64,000 bases of DNA from JACOMS01 sp051252005 (GTDB taxonomy: Bacteria > Pseudomonadota > Alphaproteobacteria > Caulobacterales > Maricaulaceae), in contig JBPOEZ010000001.1 in NCBI GenBank assembly GCA_051252005.1, forward strand, positions 434,001 through 498,000, given 5' to 3'. The notes under the pieces are model-generated. The model saw nothing but the letters and a program-made list of their open reading frames with translations, was not told where the DNA came from and ran no database searches. Numbering within the stretch: the stretch's first letter is position 1; the number at the start of each line of letters is the position of its first letter. Of the stretch, positions 50,082 through 57,896 are shown piece by piece. Both the position numbers and the translations under genes were made by a program.

Positions 50082-51887
50082 ATGCAGATGAAACTGGGAT
50101 TCACATTATGGAGTAAGCGGGCCATCGTAAGTCCGCTTTGTGCTATTTTGTTGACGCAGTCTGCTTTTGCGGTTGGCGAAGATGTTCAGGAAGGTCTTCC
50201 CGCTGAGGCTTCTATGTCGCTTGAGCGAATCTTAAAGCAAGCAGGCGAGCAAGGGTTGCTTGAACTGGTTGGCGACGAAGACGTATCAGATCATGACGTT
50301 GCACCGCATGAGGCCTTGCCTCCGCAAGGGATTGGGAATGTCGAAATCTCATGTGAAGCGAGCAAGGTGCTGAGTTTTACGGATTATGTTGATGTTGCGA
50401 GCTTTGATGATGTTTTAAAGGCAAAATCAGACGTATCAGTGTATGAAACGGCAGGCGATATCATGCCGGTTGCGCATAGTTACCTGTCTTTAGGAATGGG
50501 GACTGAGGCTGTAGCCAGCATGAGCGGATTTGATACGCCGGAGGCAAATTTGGTTTCGGCTGTCGGCCACCTTGTTGACGGAACCGCTAAGCCTTCTCAT
50601 GTTGAATTAGTTCAGTCCTACAAGTCTTGTGATCGGGCGTCAGAGCTATGGTCACTCATCGCAGGTGCGTCCTTGGATGCCGAGTCTTCGCTGAATACAG
50701 CGTGGAAGCTGTCAGGTGCTCAGCTCGAAATGTTGACGGAGTTACCCGTTCATTTGGGAGCAATCGTGGTTGCACAACTTGGAATTCATGCTGCTGAACT
50801 TGGTTTGTCTGAGCCCGCCGAATCTTTGCTGTCGGTAATCGAGCCAAGATTTAGGCTTCCAAGCGGCCCGGAAAATCAAAGTGATGAGCATCTGTACTTC
50901 TTTGCATTGGTAAAAAACCTTAAAGGCGACCCAAAGGCTAAAGCGATTTTTGAATTCCTTGCGCAAAAAGATGGTGTCTATCAGGTTCGTGCCTTGCTCC
51001 ACTTGGTAAGTAATTCTGAGGAAGGGCATGATAAAGATAGCCGCAATGATGACTTGTTGGTAAATTTGCTTTCTGTACAACAGCAATACAGAGGGAAAGC
51101 CTCTGCCAGAAAAGCAGGGCTTCAAATCGTCAAGAAGCAAGCGGCCGCGCGGCAATACACTTACGCTATTGATCTTACGAAACGGGAATTTTTACCAGAG
51201 CAAAAAGAATATGTGTCCGCTGTCGATAGTATTGGCGAGCAGCTTAGTAACGACCTAAGCTTAAGCGATGCTGTGCGTAAAGTGACAGCACTCAATGGGT
51301 ATCTATATGACCCAAAGTTTTTCTCTGTGCATAATCAGTTGGGCTTGCTGCAATATTTTGCACATAAGGCGGCTGTCGATCTTGGCTTTTCTGAGATCGC
51401 TGCAAATATACCCCACGAGGCTTCGCTTACGCCGGAAAAAGCGGCTGAATTGGAGAAAGATATTATTCTTGCGGATGTGAAAGCGTCTTACGATAAAGGT
51501 AATTATTCAAACGTTTTAAAGCTGGGGTTACCCTATGTTGAAGATAAACGATTCCATGTTATTTTAAAGCGGGCTTCGTTCAAGCAAGATGCGAAAGCTG
51601 ATAGTACAGGTTTGGAAGCCGTTCTGAGCGAAGGCATTGAAAAGCTTGAGTTTCAGGCTCACGTCGCTGAGCAAAGAAGTGACTGGAAAAAAGCGCAGGC
51701 CGCCTTGACGTCGTTAGAGACGCTAAAGAAAGATGACTTTAAAGACGCCAAGACTTTAGAGATCGTGGACTATGTGGCTTCATCTGATGACAAAAAAATA
51801 CTCAGTAATGTCAAAGAAGCTGAAGCTTTTCAAAAAGATTTAGGCGCGGATATTTCCCTAGTGAAAGCGTTTCTCTCAAATGGATAA
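50082..51887 (+). CDS. Exported protein of unknown function in the flagellar operon (MotC/MotK-type candidate)
   Basis: A 601-residue protein I do not recognise by family. A signal peptide ends near SAFA (residues 27-30), so it is periplasmic. The rest is almost wholly helical with repeated hydrophobic patterns (AAELGLSEPAESLLSVIEPRF, GDPKAKAIFEFLAQKDGVYQVRALL, QRSDWKKAQAALTSLETL), suggesting a TPR-like solenoid. It begins directly after the motA stop and overlaps flgF by eight bases, so it is translated with the motor genes. In Rhizobiales, exported MotC (partner of MotB, folded by MotE) and TPR protein MotK occupy similar positions. A similar stator-supporting role is inference. Confidence 0.7.
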   Translation: MQMKLGFTLWSKRAIVSPLCAILLTQSAFAVGEDVQEGLPAEASMSLERILKQAGEQGLLELVGDEDVSDHDVAPHEALPPQGIGNVEISCEASKVLSFTDYVDVASFDDVLKAKSDVSVYETAGDIMPVAHSYLSLGMGTEAVASMSGFDTPEANLVSAVGHLVDGTAKPSHVELVQSYKSCDRASELWSLIAGASLDAESSLNTAWKLSGAQLEMLTELPVHLGAIVVAQLGIHAAELGLSEPAESLLSVIEPRFRLPSGPENQSDEHLYFFALVKNLKGDPKAKAIFEFLAQKDGVYQVRALLHLVSNSEEGHDKDSRNDDLLVNLLSVQQQYRGKASARKAGLQIVKKQAAARQYTYAIDLTKREFLPEQKEYVSAVDSIGEQLSNDLSLSDAVRKVTALNGYLYDPKFFSVHNQLGLLQYFAHKAAVDLGFSEIAANIPHEASLTPEKAAELEKDIILADVKASYDKGNYSNVLKLGLPYVEDKRFHVILKRASFKQDAKADSTGLEAVLSEGIEKLEFQAHVAEQRSDWKKAQAALTSLETLKKDDFKDAKTLEIVDYVASSDDKKILSNVKEAEAFQKDLGADISLVKAFLSNG

Positions 51888-52617
51888 TGCAAGCTACATA
51901 AACATATCGCGTCAGTCGGGTCTTCTAAAAGAGCTCAACACGATCGCCAATAACCTCGCGAACTCAGGTACGGTTGGATATAAGCGCGAGACGGCGGTTT
52001 TTAGCGAATATGTGAATAGTTTGCATAATAAAGGCGGGAGCGTCGATAATGAACACAGCCTTTCTATCGGCCGTTTAGCAGCGCATGTTAGTCATTTTGA
52101 GAGCGGCGAATTACGCCTTACGGGCGGGAACTTAGACGTCGCGCTGGACGGCGAGGGTTTCTTTCGGGTCGAGACACCTGCTGGAGAGAGACTTACACGC
52201 GCAGGCAACTTTTTAACAAACCAAGAGGGCACGATCGTGACACCTGGCGGCTATGCCGTTTTAGATGACGCAGGTGGCCAAATTCAAATTCCGCCTGATG
52301 TCAGCACTCTGACTATCGGGCCTGATGGAACCATAAGCGCAGACAGCGTGGCTCTTGGACGGTTTGGTGTTGTTACAGCTTCGCCTTTAGATTTGTCGAG
52401 GGAAGGTGAAAACTTTTGGTCGGCACGGCAGGGTGTGGTTCCGATCGAGGACCCGCGTATGCTTCAAGGGTATTTAGAGGGCTCGAATGTACTGCCCGTT
52501 GCTGAGATAGCACGGATGATAGAGGTTCAAAGATATTATGATGCCGGACAAAAGCTGATGGATATGGAAGATGACCGTATCAAGTCAGTCGTAAGTACAG
52601 TCAGGCAAATGACATAG
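51880..52617 (+). CDS. flgF: Flagellar proximal rod protein FlgF
   Basis: Rod subunit. The 245-residue protein shows the rod/hook N-terminal motif LNTIANNLANSGTVGYKRE, the middle segment GNLDVALDGEGFFRVETPAGE and TRAGNFLTNQEG, and the closing AEIARMIEVQRYYDAGQKLM. It overlaps the preceding exported-protein gene by eight bases and is followed by flgG 49 bases later. Confidence 0.94.
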   Translation: MDNASYINISRQSGLLKELNTIANNLANSGTVGYKRETAVFSEYVNSLHNKGGSVDNEHSLSIGRLAAHVSHFESGELRLTGGNLDVALDGEGFFRVETPAGERLTRAGNFLTNQEGTIVTPGGYAVLDDAGGQIQIPPDVSTLTIGPDGTISADSVALGRFGVVTASPLDLSREGENFWSARQGVVPIEDPRMLQGYLEGSNVLPVAEIARMIEVQRYYDAGQKLMDMEDDRIKSVVSTVRQMT

Positions 52618-52666
52618 AATAACAAAATCCAGAAGATGGTTTCTGGTATAAAACAGGAGGTTCAGG

Positions 52667-53452
52667 ATGAACGCCTTACGGATCGCAGCAACAGGAATGG
52701 CTGCACAGCAAACACGCGTCGACGTGATTTCTAATAACATTGCGAATATGAGTACAACGGCCTATCAGCCGCGCGTCGCAGAATTCGCTGATCTCCTTTA
52801 TCAGCAGCATTTACAACCGGGGGCAATTTCCTCGCAGTCGGGCAACATAGTGCCAGCAGGCATCCAAATGGGCATGGGCGTCCGCGCATCCACAGTCTCT
52901 ATGGAAATCGTGCAGGGCGGACTTAGCCCAACAGGAGGCGACTTGGACCTTGCCCTCGAAGGCCGTGGATACTTTGAAATCACACTGCCAAGCGGAGACG
53001 CAGCTTACACAAGGGATGGTAAATTTTACAGAGACGGAGAAGGTTTAATTGTTAACTCTGAAGGCTACGCTCTCGCAGACAATATTACGATCCCAAACGA
53101 TGCGCGTAGCATCACGATTAGCCAAGACGGCGAAGTCACAGCATTCTTCAATAATGAACCCGAAGGGCAGCAAATTGGGCAAATTTCAATGACTGTTTTT
53201 GTGAACCCGAAAGGCCTTGAAGCTATGGGTAGCAACCTATTCCGCGAGACATCTGCCTCGGGATCGCCAGTTGTCGGCCAGCCGGGGACCGAAGGCATTG
53301 GTACAATGCGCCAAGGTTACCTCGAAGATTCGGGGGTTGATGTGGTTGAAGAAATTTCTGAGTTGATCGAAGCCCAACGCGGGTATGAACTGAACTCTAA
53401 AGTTATTACAGCTGCTGACGAAATGTATGCTGCGACAACTCGGATTAGGTAG
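52667..53452 (+). CDS. flgG: Flagellar distal rod protein FlgG
   Basis: Distal rod subunit of 261 residues, normal length. Motifs: VISNNIANMSTTAYQPRVAEF, GDLDLALEGRGYFEITLPSG and EEISELIEAQRGYELNSKVI. A strong AGGAGG site precedes the start. The next gene, flgA, begins at the base after its stop codon, so flgG-flgA-flgH are translated together. Confidence 0.96.
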   Translation: MNALRIAATGMAAQQTRVDVISNNIANMSTTAYQPRVAEFADLLYQQHLQPGAISSQSGNIVPAGIQMGMGVRASTVSMEIVQGGLSPTGGDLDLALEGRGYFEITLPSGDAAYTRDGKFYRDGEGLIVNSEGYALADNITIPNDARSITISQDGEVTAFFNNEPEGQQIGQISMTVFVNPKGLEAMGSNLFRETSASGSPVVGQPGTEGIGTMRQGYLEDSGVDVVEEISELIEAQRGYELNSKVITAADEMYAATTRIR

Positions 53453-53881
53453 ATGAATAAGCTTCTTATAACCGTTATGTTAGTTGGCGCCTTAACACCT
53501 TTGTCTGCTTCTGCTGCGAGCGTAACAGCTAAGGCGAATTTACAGCGTGGTAGTATTTTGAGCTCTGACGATGTTCATATCAAAGTACAGGCTGGTGAAA
53601 GCCGCGAAGACATAATGAGCATCTATGTGGGTAAAGAGCTAAAGCGGTCAATTGCCAAAGGCTATAAACTGGCTCCGGGATATGTCGGTAACCCTGTTGT
53701 TGTCCGCCGAAATTCACGTGTGAGCATGATTTACAGAGCCGGGGGACTGGAGATAAGCGCATGGGGCCGCGCGCTCGATGAGGGCGGTGCTGGCGATATC
53801 ATCAGTATTATGAATTTGGACTCTCGGAAGAGGGTTCAAGGCCGTATTTTGGAATCTGGAAGTGTTGAGGTTGGGTTATGA
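53453..53881 (+). CDS. flgA: P-ring assembly chaperone FlgA
   Basis: Periplasmic chaperone for FlgI assembly. At 142 residues it is short compared with enteric FlgA but matches alphaproteobacterial forms. A signal peptide ends near SASA (about residues 18-21). The SAF domain follows, with RGSILSSDDVHIKV, APGYVGNPVVVRRNSRVSMIYR and a closing MNLDSRKRVQGRILESGSVEV. It overlaps flgH by four bases. Confidence 0.92.
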   Translation: MNKLLITVMLVGALTPLSASAASVTAKANLQRGSILSSDDVHIKVQAGESREDIMSIYVGKELKRSIAKGYKLAPGYVGNPVVVRRNSRVSMIYRAGGLEISAWGRALDEGGAGDIISIMNLDSRKRVQGRILESGSVEVGL

Positions 53882-54621
53882 AACATGTCGTATTATCATG
53901 CTTAGCCCTCCTTAGTTTGTCGGCCTGTGCGTCTCAAAATATTATGGACGCTCCAAAAGCGCTGCCAGATAATTGGAGCGCGCCGACAGTCAATATGGAG
54001 TCTTCTGGAAATTTAACGGCTTCGCGTGATGCCGTCGATCAGATGCATCTGAGGGGCGCAAGTAAGACATCGCTCTGGAGCAGTAGTCCTAAGTCGCTTT
54101 TTGGTGACCGTAGAGCCAGCCAGTATGGCGATATTCTGACCGTTGTCATAGAGATCGATGACGAAGCGGAGATCAAAAACTCCGTAGCGCAAACTCGCCA
54201 GTCAGACCAGGACTTTAGTGTAAACGCTTTGTTTGGGCTGCCTGAGCTTGTAAACAAAAACCTGCCAACGGGCGCGTCGCTTTCGCCCGCAGTTGACCTT
54301 AGCCGTGGCACGAGTGTTTCTGGAAATGGAAATATCAAACGCGAAGAGAAGATGACGTTGCGCCTCGCGGCCCGTGTCGTCGATGTTATGCCCAATGGTT
54401 ATCTTAGTTTGGCCGGGAGGCAGGAAATCATGGTCAATAATGAAACCCGCTATCTACAGGTTACAGGCCTTGTTCGAACGCAGGATATCTCTCGGCTCAA
54501 TACGATCACATATGATAAAATTGCTGAGGCTCGCATTTTCTATGGTGGTCAGGGACAATTGACCAATGTTGTCAAGCAAGGCTCGGGCAATAAAATTCTA
54601 TCAAAACTTATTCCGTTTTAG
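53878..54621 (+). CDS. flgH: Flagellar L-ring lipoprotein FlgH
   Basis: Outer-membrane L ring around the rod. The 247-residue lipoprotein has lipobox LSAC (Cys 17). Family segments are SLFGDRRASQYGDILTVVIEIDDEAEI, GNGNIKREEKMTLRLAARVVDVMPNG and AEARIFYGGQGQ. It overlaps flgA by four bases and is followed eight bases later by a second FliL-like gene. Confidence 0.95.
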   Translation: MKHVVLSCLALLSLSACASQNIMDAPKALPDNWSAPTVNMESSGNLTASRDAVDQMHLRGASKTSLWSSSPKSLFGDRRASQYGDILTVVIEIDDEAEIKNSVAQTRQSDQDFSVNALFGLPELVNKNLPTGASLSPAVDLSRGTSVSGNGNIKREEKMTLRLAARVVDVMPNGYLSLAGRQEIMVNNETRYLQVTGLVRTQDISRLNTITYDKIAEARIFYGGQGQLTNVVKQGSGNKILSKLIPF

Positions 54622-54628
54622 GTGAAGT

Positions 54629-55222
54629 ATGGGTGCTATTAAAAAAATTCTATTTCCGCTTTTTCTCATGGGGGCCGTTGTTGGCGGCGCTGTGGCAGCA
54701 GATTTCGTAAGAAACCAAAGTTCTGTTTCTGTGAAAGATAAGCATGCTGACTCCAAGGATAGCTCGCATAAGAAAAAAGACTCCCATTCAAAGGCAGATT
54801 CGCACGATAAAAAAGATAGTCACGGAAAGCCCAAGAAGCCGAAAAAAGACAAGGGCCATGGGAAAGAGAAAGACAAGGGGCATGGATCTGATTCTGGAAG
54901 TGTAACCTATCTTAAGTTTAAGCGTCAGTTCGTGGTGCCAGTCATGGATAAGAACAAGATCGAAGCTCTCGTGATTATGAATCTTAATCTTGAACTTAAT
55001 GATGATGCGCCGGACAATGCTTACAGTCTGGAGCCAAAGTTGCGCGACGCTATTATGCGCGAATTATTGGTTCTATCCAGTGATGATATTTTCGGGGCAA
55101 ACCTGACGAGCGCAGAGAGTTATCAGACGCTGAGATCCACTCTTTTGAGGGCGTCTAAGGCTGTGATTTCGGAGGGTGTCGAGGATATACTTATTCTTGA
55201 TATCGCGCGCCAAGATCAATAA
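54629..55222 (+). CDS. Second FliL-family protein with a Lys/His-rich linker
   Basis: A 197-residue protein with an N-terminal membrane helix or signal (about residues 5-23). Residues about 35-88 form a very polar stretch of repeated DSH/HKK/KPKK units rich in Lys, His, Asp and Ser. The C-terminal part (YLKFKRQFVVPVMDKNKIEALVIMNLNLEL through VEDILILDIARQDQ) has the FliL-domain pattern. It differs strongly from the fliL at 36493. It closes the fliM-motA-flgF-flgG-flgA-flgH transcription unit. The linker could span periplasm or bind metal or peptidoglycan; neither is shown. Confidence 0.75.
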   Translation: MGAIKKILFPLFLMGAVVGGAVAADFVRNQSSVSVKDKHADSKDSSHKKKDSHSKADSHDKKDSHGKPKKPKKDKGHGKEKDKGHGSDSGSVTYLKFKRQFVVPVMDKNKIEALVIMNLNLELNDDAPDNAYSLEPKLRDAIMRELLVLSSDDIFGANLTSAESYQTLRSTLLRASKAVISEGVEDILILDIARQDQ

Positions 55223-55256
55223 TTCGGCGGCGCACCCAAGTTTCTAACGGTTAGAG

Positions 55257-55625
55257 TTACCCAGCATCAGTGGCATCGGCCGCTGCAACATCAGTATTCG
55301 TCTGATATAGATTTTGCGCAAGCATTAAGGCGATGTCTTCAAGTACGGCATTGCCTTTAGCTTGTAATTCAAGTTGCGAGAATGTTGCTAGCTGTTCCAC
55401 AAATTGTGTGGAATCTAATGGCGCAAGGGGGTCTTGATTGCGAATTTGAGCCGTTAAGAGTGTTAAGAACGTTGAGAATTCCTCACCGGTTTCTTGCGTC
55501 GTTGCCGTCGTAGTTCCTGACTCTTCACCTTCTTTTAGCGAATTAACTGATGGGGTGGTCTTGGGCTGAAAAATAGGAGAGGTGCTTTGGCCTTTTGTCA
55601 TGGCGACAAGATTTTGAATGTTCAT
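55257..55625 (-). CDS. flgD: Short flagellar hook-capping protein FlgD
   Basis: Cap that directs hook assembly. Only the conserved N-terminal FlgD domain is present: FLTLLTAQIRNQDPLAPLDSTQFVEQLATFSQLE, shown here as two adjacent blocks of that region around residues 52-86. The protein is just 122 residues, whereas typical FlgD is about 220-250 with FnIII/Ig-like C-terminal domains. The frame closes cleanly after an Ala/Asp/Thr tail, so it looks like a natural minimal form. It follows fliK by 10 bases on the same strand. Confidence 0.85.
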   Translation of the reverse strand: MNIQNLVAMTKGQSTSPIFQPKTTPSVNSLKEGEESGTTTATTQETGEEFSTFLTLLTAQIRNQDPLAPLDSTQFVEQLATFSQLELQAKGNAVLEDIALMLAQNLYQTNTDVAAADATDAG

Positions 55626-55635
55626 GGCGAAGTTC

Positions 55636-56922
55636 CTAAAGCTTGATGTCTACGGGTTGATTTCTGATTGTACTGTATGAAGTAGGATGTTGCCTCTGAA
55701 GTTTCTGAGGCTCCAGTGCGATCGCTTCGTCTACGGCGAAGTTCATTTCTTTGTAATTACCCTGCGTAAAGCTTTGTTCATTATTTGATTGTGAACCTTG
55801 CTCGAAGCTAAGCGTTACAGAATCAAAGCCGCTATCTTTTAATGTTTGTTGAAGAATGTCTGCGCGTTCTTTCAAAAATAGGGACGTGTCTGCAAGCTCT
55901 GAGCGTACAATGGCTGTGACGCCGCGTTCAGCATCAAATTGAAAACTGATTTGTACATTCCCCATTTCGGGCGGGTCTAGCCGAATTGAAATGCCGGATT
56001 GAGATACCATGGCTTTGATTAAATTGTCGGCAACAGCTTGCACCGCTGGCGGTTGACCGTTTGTAGTCAAATGCGTGGTGGCGACATGTTGAGCCGGTGT
56101 AGCTCTGTTGAGAGTTTCGCTTTGAGCTGACACCGCGGAAAATAGTGATGTGGTTGTATCAAGACTTGGCGTCAGCTGATCAACAGATAGAGCCGGCGAG
56201 ATATTTAATGGAATTTTTATGCTGTCATCAACGGGTAAAAATGCCTGACTATCCAGTCTTTGAGCTCGTCCGTCATTGTTTTTGGGGGTGTCGATTTGCG
56301 TTCCCGCGAAATAATCCCTGTTAGGGCTTTTGGCATTTTGTAATTTTGCGTCACCGTGCGGTGGAATATCTGATGTTTCGTCCGTCGGTGTTTGTAGGGC
56401 GGGTAATGCAGCGCGTGTTTGCGGAGGCATTTCTTCTTTCTTTTCAGAAAGTTCGCGAGATGCGGCATCGGCCGTCTGCGCTAAATCTTCGTCCGCCGCC
56501 CTAGAAACTAGGGTGGCCTGAGTTTCGATGCTTTGAACGTCATTATACCCCACGGTCTCAGTCAGATGAGCCAGTGAAAGCGTCTCTTGGTTTTCAGAAG
56601 TGAGGGGAGCAGTAGCATCCAAATTTGGGGGCGCGATACCAATGAAGTTACCATTTACGGGTGCGGGCTGATCGGGTGTTAAATCTGTAAGCTTGGTTGC
56701 AATAACGTCTTCGGGGTCTGCGCTATCTTGGGAAGCTGTTAATGCGGGCTCCTCAGCAGGAGACTCAGTTGCGGAGGCTTTATCTTTACGTGACTCACCC
56801 TCATTCCAATAGAGCTCCGTAAAGCTCATTTTGGAACTTGGCTCATCCTGGCCAGGCTCGCTTTCTAGTCCGGGAAGTGTTTTCACGGAGGTAGGAAGTG
56901 ACGTGTTTAACGCAACTGTCAT
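55636..56922 (-). CDS. fliK: Flagellar hook-length control protein FliK
   Basis: Secreted molecular ruler that sets hook length and switches export specificity. I use ATG 56922 (428 residues, start MTVALNTSLP). The open frame extends to 57105, but that part overlaps the divergent cheL-type gene. The N-terminal two thirds are low-complexity, Thr/Pro/Glu/Asp-rich and disordered. The C-terminal FliK domain (about 300-385) reads SGISIRLDPPEMGNVQISFQFD and VTAIVRSELADTSLFLKERA. It is in an operon with flgD. Confidence 0.87.
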   Translation of the reverse strand: MTVALNTSLPTSVKTLPGLESEPGQDEPSSKMSFTELYWNEGESRKDKASATESPAEEPALTASQDSADPEDVIATKLTDLTPDQPAPVNGNFIGIAPPNLDATAPLTSENQETLSLAHLTETVGYNDVQSIETQATLVSRAADEDLAQTADAASRELSEKKEEMPPQTRAALPALQTPTDETSDIPPHGDAKLQNAKSPNRDYFAGTQIDTPKNNDGRAQRLDSQAFLPVDDSIKIPLNISPALSVDQLTPSLDTTTSLFSAVSAQSETLNRATPAQHVATTHLTTNGQPPAVQAVADNLIKAMVSQSGISIRLDPPEMGNVQISFQFDAERGVTAIVRSELADTSLFLKERADILQQTLKDSGFDSVTLSFEQGSQSNNEQSFTQGNYKEMNFAVDEAIALEPQKLQRQHPTSYSTIRNQPVDIKL

Positions 56923-56998
56923 GGTAAGAAATGTATCTGAGAGAGATATACCAATCCTTAACGGATTAAGAAATATAGTAAAAAAAAGGTTATAAACT

Positions 56999-57352
56999 AT
57001 GACGCTTAGCATTGCTCCGATTAATTCTTTAAATTCCAATAATGAAGTCGCCAACATCACGGCAGGCGTTGATGTTGATAAGGACACATTAAAGCAGGCT
57101 GCCATTGATTTTGAGGCGACTTATATTGCGCAAATGCTGACATTTAGCGGGCTTGATAAGGCCTTAACTGCGGGTGGCGGTGAAGATATGTCCGCGTTTA
57201 CCAGCTTTTATATTCAAAGTTTTTCTGAGGATATTGCGGAAAGCGGCGGATTCGGCTTAGCCGATGTGTTTTATGAGCGGATGTTGGAAATGAGCGGCGA
57301 AACGTCAGATTTAAAAAAGGGTGAAATAAATGTCGACTTTGGAAAACTGTAA
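56999..57352 (+). CDS. Rod-binding protein, FlgJ N-terminal type (CheL-like)
   Basis: A 117-residue cytosolic or exported protein that consists only of the rod-binding domain of FlgJ (KQAAIDFEATYIAQMLTFSGLDK, YIQSFSEDIAESGGFGLADV). The muramidase domain of enteric FlgJ is absent, as in alphaproteobacteria, where the gene is often named cheL. It overlaps the following FlgN-like gene by 23 bases and is divergent from fliK. Confidence 0.87.
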   Translation: MTLSIAPINSLNSNNEVANITAGVDVDKDTLKQAAIDFEATYIAQMLTFSGLDKALTAGGGEDMSAFTSFYIQSFSEDIAESGGFGLADVFYERMLEMSGETSDLKKGEINVDFGKL

Positions 57353-57716
57353 AGCAAGAATTTCAAACATGCTGGGCCTTCTGCAAGAGGAGACGGCTCT
57401 ATTAAATGCTGGGCAGCTGGATGGCCTAGTTCAGATGAGTGCGCGAAAGGTTGAGGCGATGTCCCTCCTGGATGTTGCTATGTCTGAAATCGCAAGTGAA
57501 TATGACAGACTTGTCTTGGAGCCTCGGGTTGAAAAAATTCGACGCGTCGCCAGCGAAAATGGCGTAGTGCTTAAAAGCGTCATGAATGGTGTGAAGTCAG
57601 CGCGAGATCGGCTTCGGTCTCTTCAGCATTCAAATGCAAAAATCGGCGCCTATAATAGAGCCGGTACAAGACTGTTTTTATCAGAGGATCAAATTTTTTC
57701 AGAAAAACGTATTTAG
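57330..57716 (+). CDS. FlgN-like flagellar export chaperone
   Basis: A 128-residue helical protein of the FlgN type. FlgN is the export chaperone for FlgK and FlgL. The N-terminal helix MLGLLQEETALLNAGQLDGLVQMSARKVE and the closing coiled helices (KSVMNGVKSARDRLRSLQHS, NRAGTRLFL) fit the family in length and pattern. The placement directly after the cheL-type gene is usual in Caulobacterales. Sequence similarity alone is weak. Confidence 0.72.
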   Translation: MSTLENCKARISNMLGLLQEETALLNAGQLDGLVQMSARKVEAMSLLDVAMSEIASEYDRLVLEPRVEKIRRVASENGVVLKSVMNGVKSARDRLRSLQHSNAKIGAYNRAGTRLFLSEDQIFSEKRI

Positions 57717-57896
57717 CTTAACTTCCCATTAGATATTCCTGTGTAGGAAATAAGTATAGCTCAGGAGAGCGCAGTTGTTTGGATGGTGTGGCGCCTTTCA
57801 AGTTGTCAGGATGACAAGGTGATGGTGTGGTTTCCGTGTTTCGGTAAATCATAAAAATCTTAAGTGCAAAAGCACTAACAAACAAGGAATAGGCAT

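Noticed and set aside
56923..57105. 61-codon extension of fliK
   Set aside because: Hydrophobic, unlike FliK, and it overlaps the start of the divergent cheL-type gene.
57760..57850. Sigma-54-like element (TGGCGC...GTTGT) before the flagellin gene
   Set aside because: GG-N10-GT only; the GC at -12 is missing. A sigma-54 promoter is plausible for a flagellin but I cannot support this exact site.
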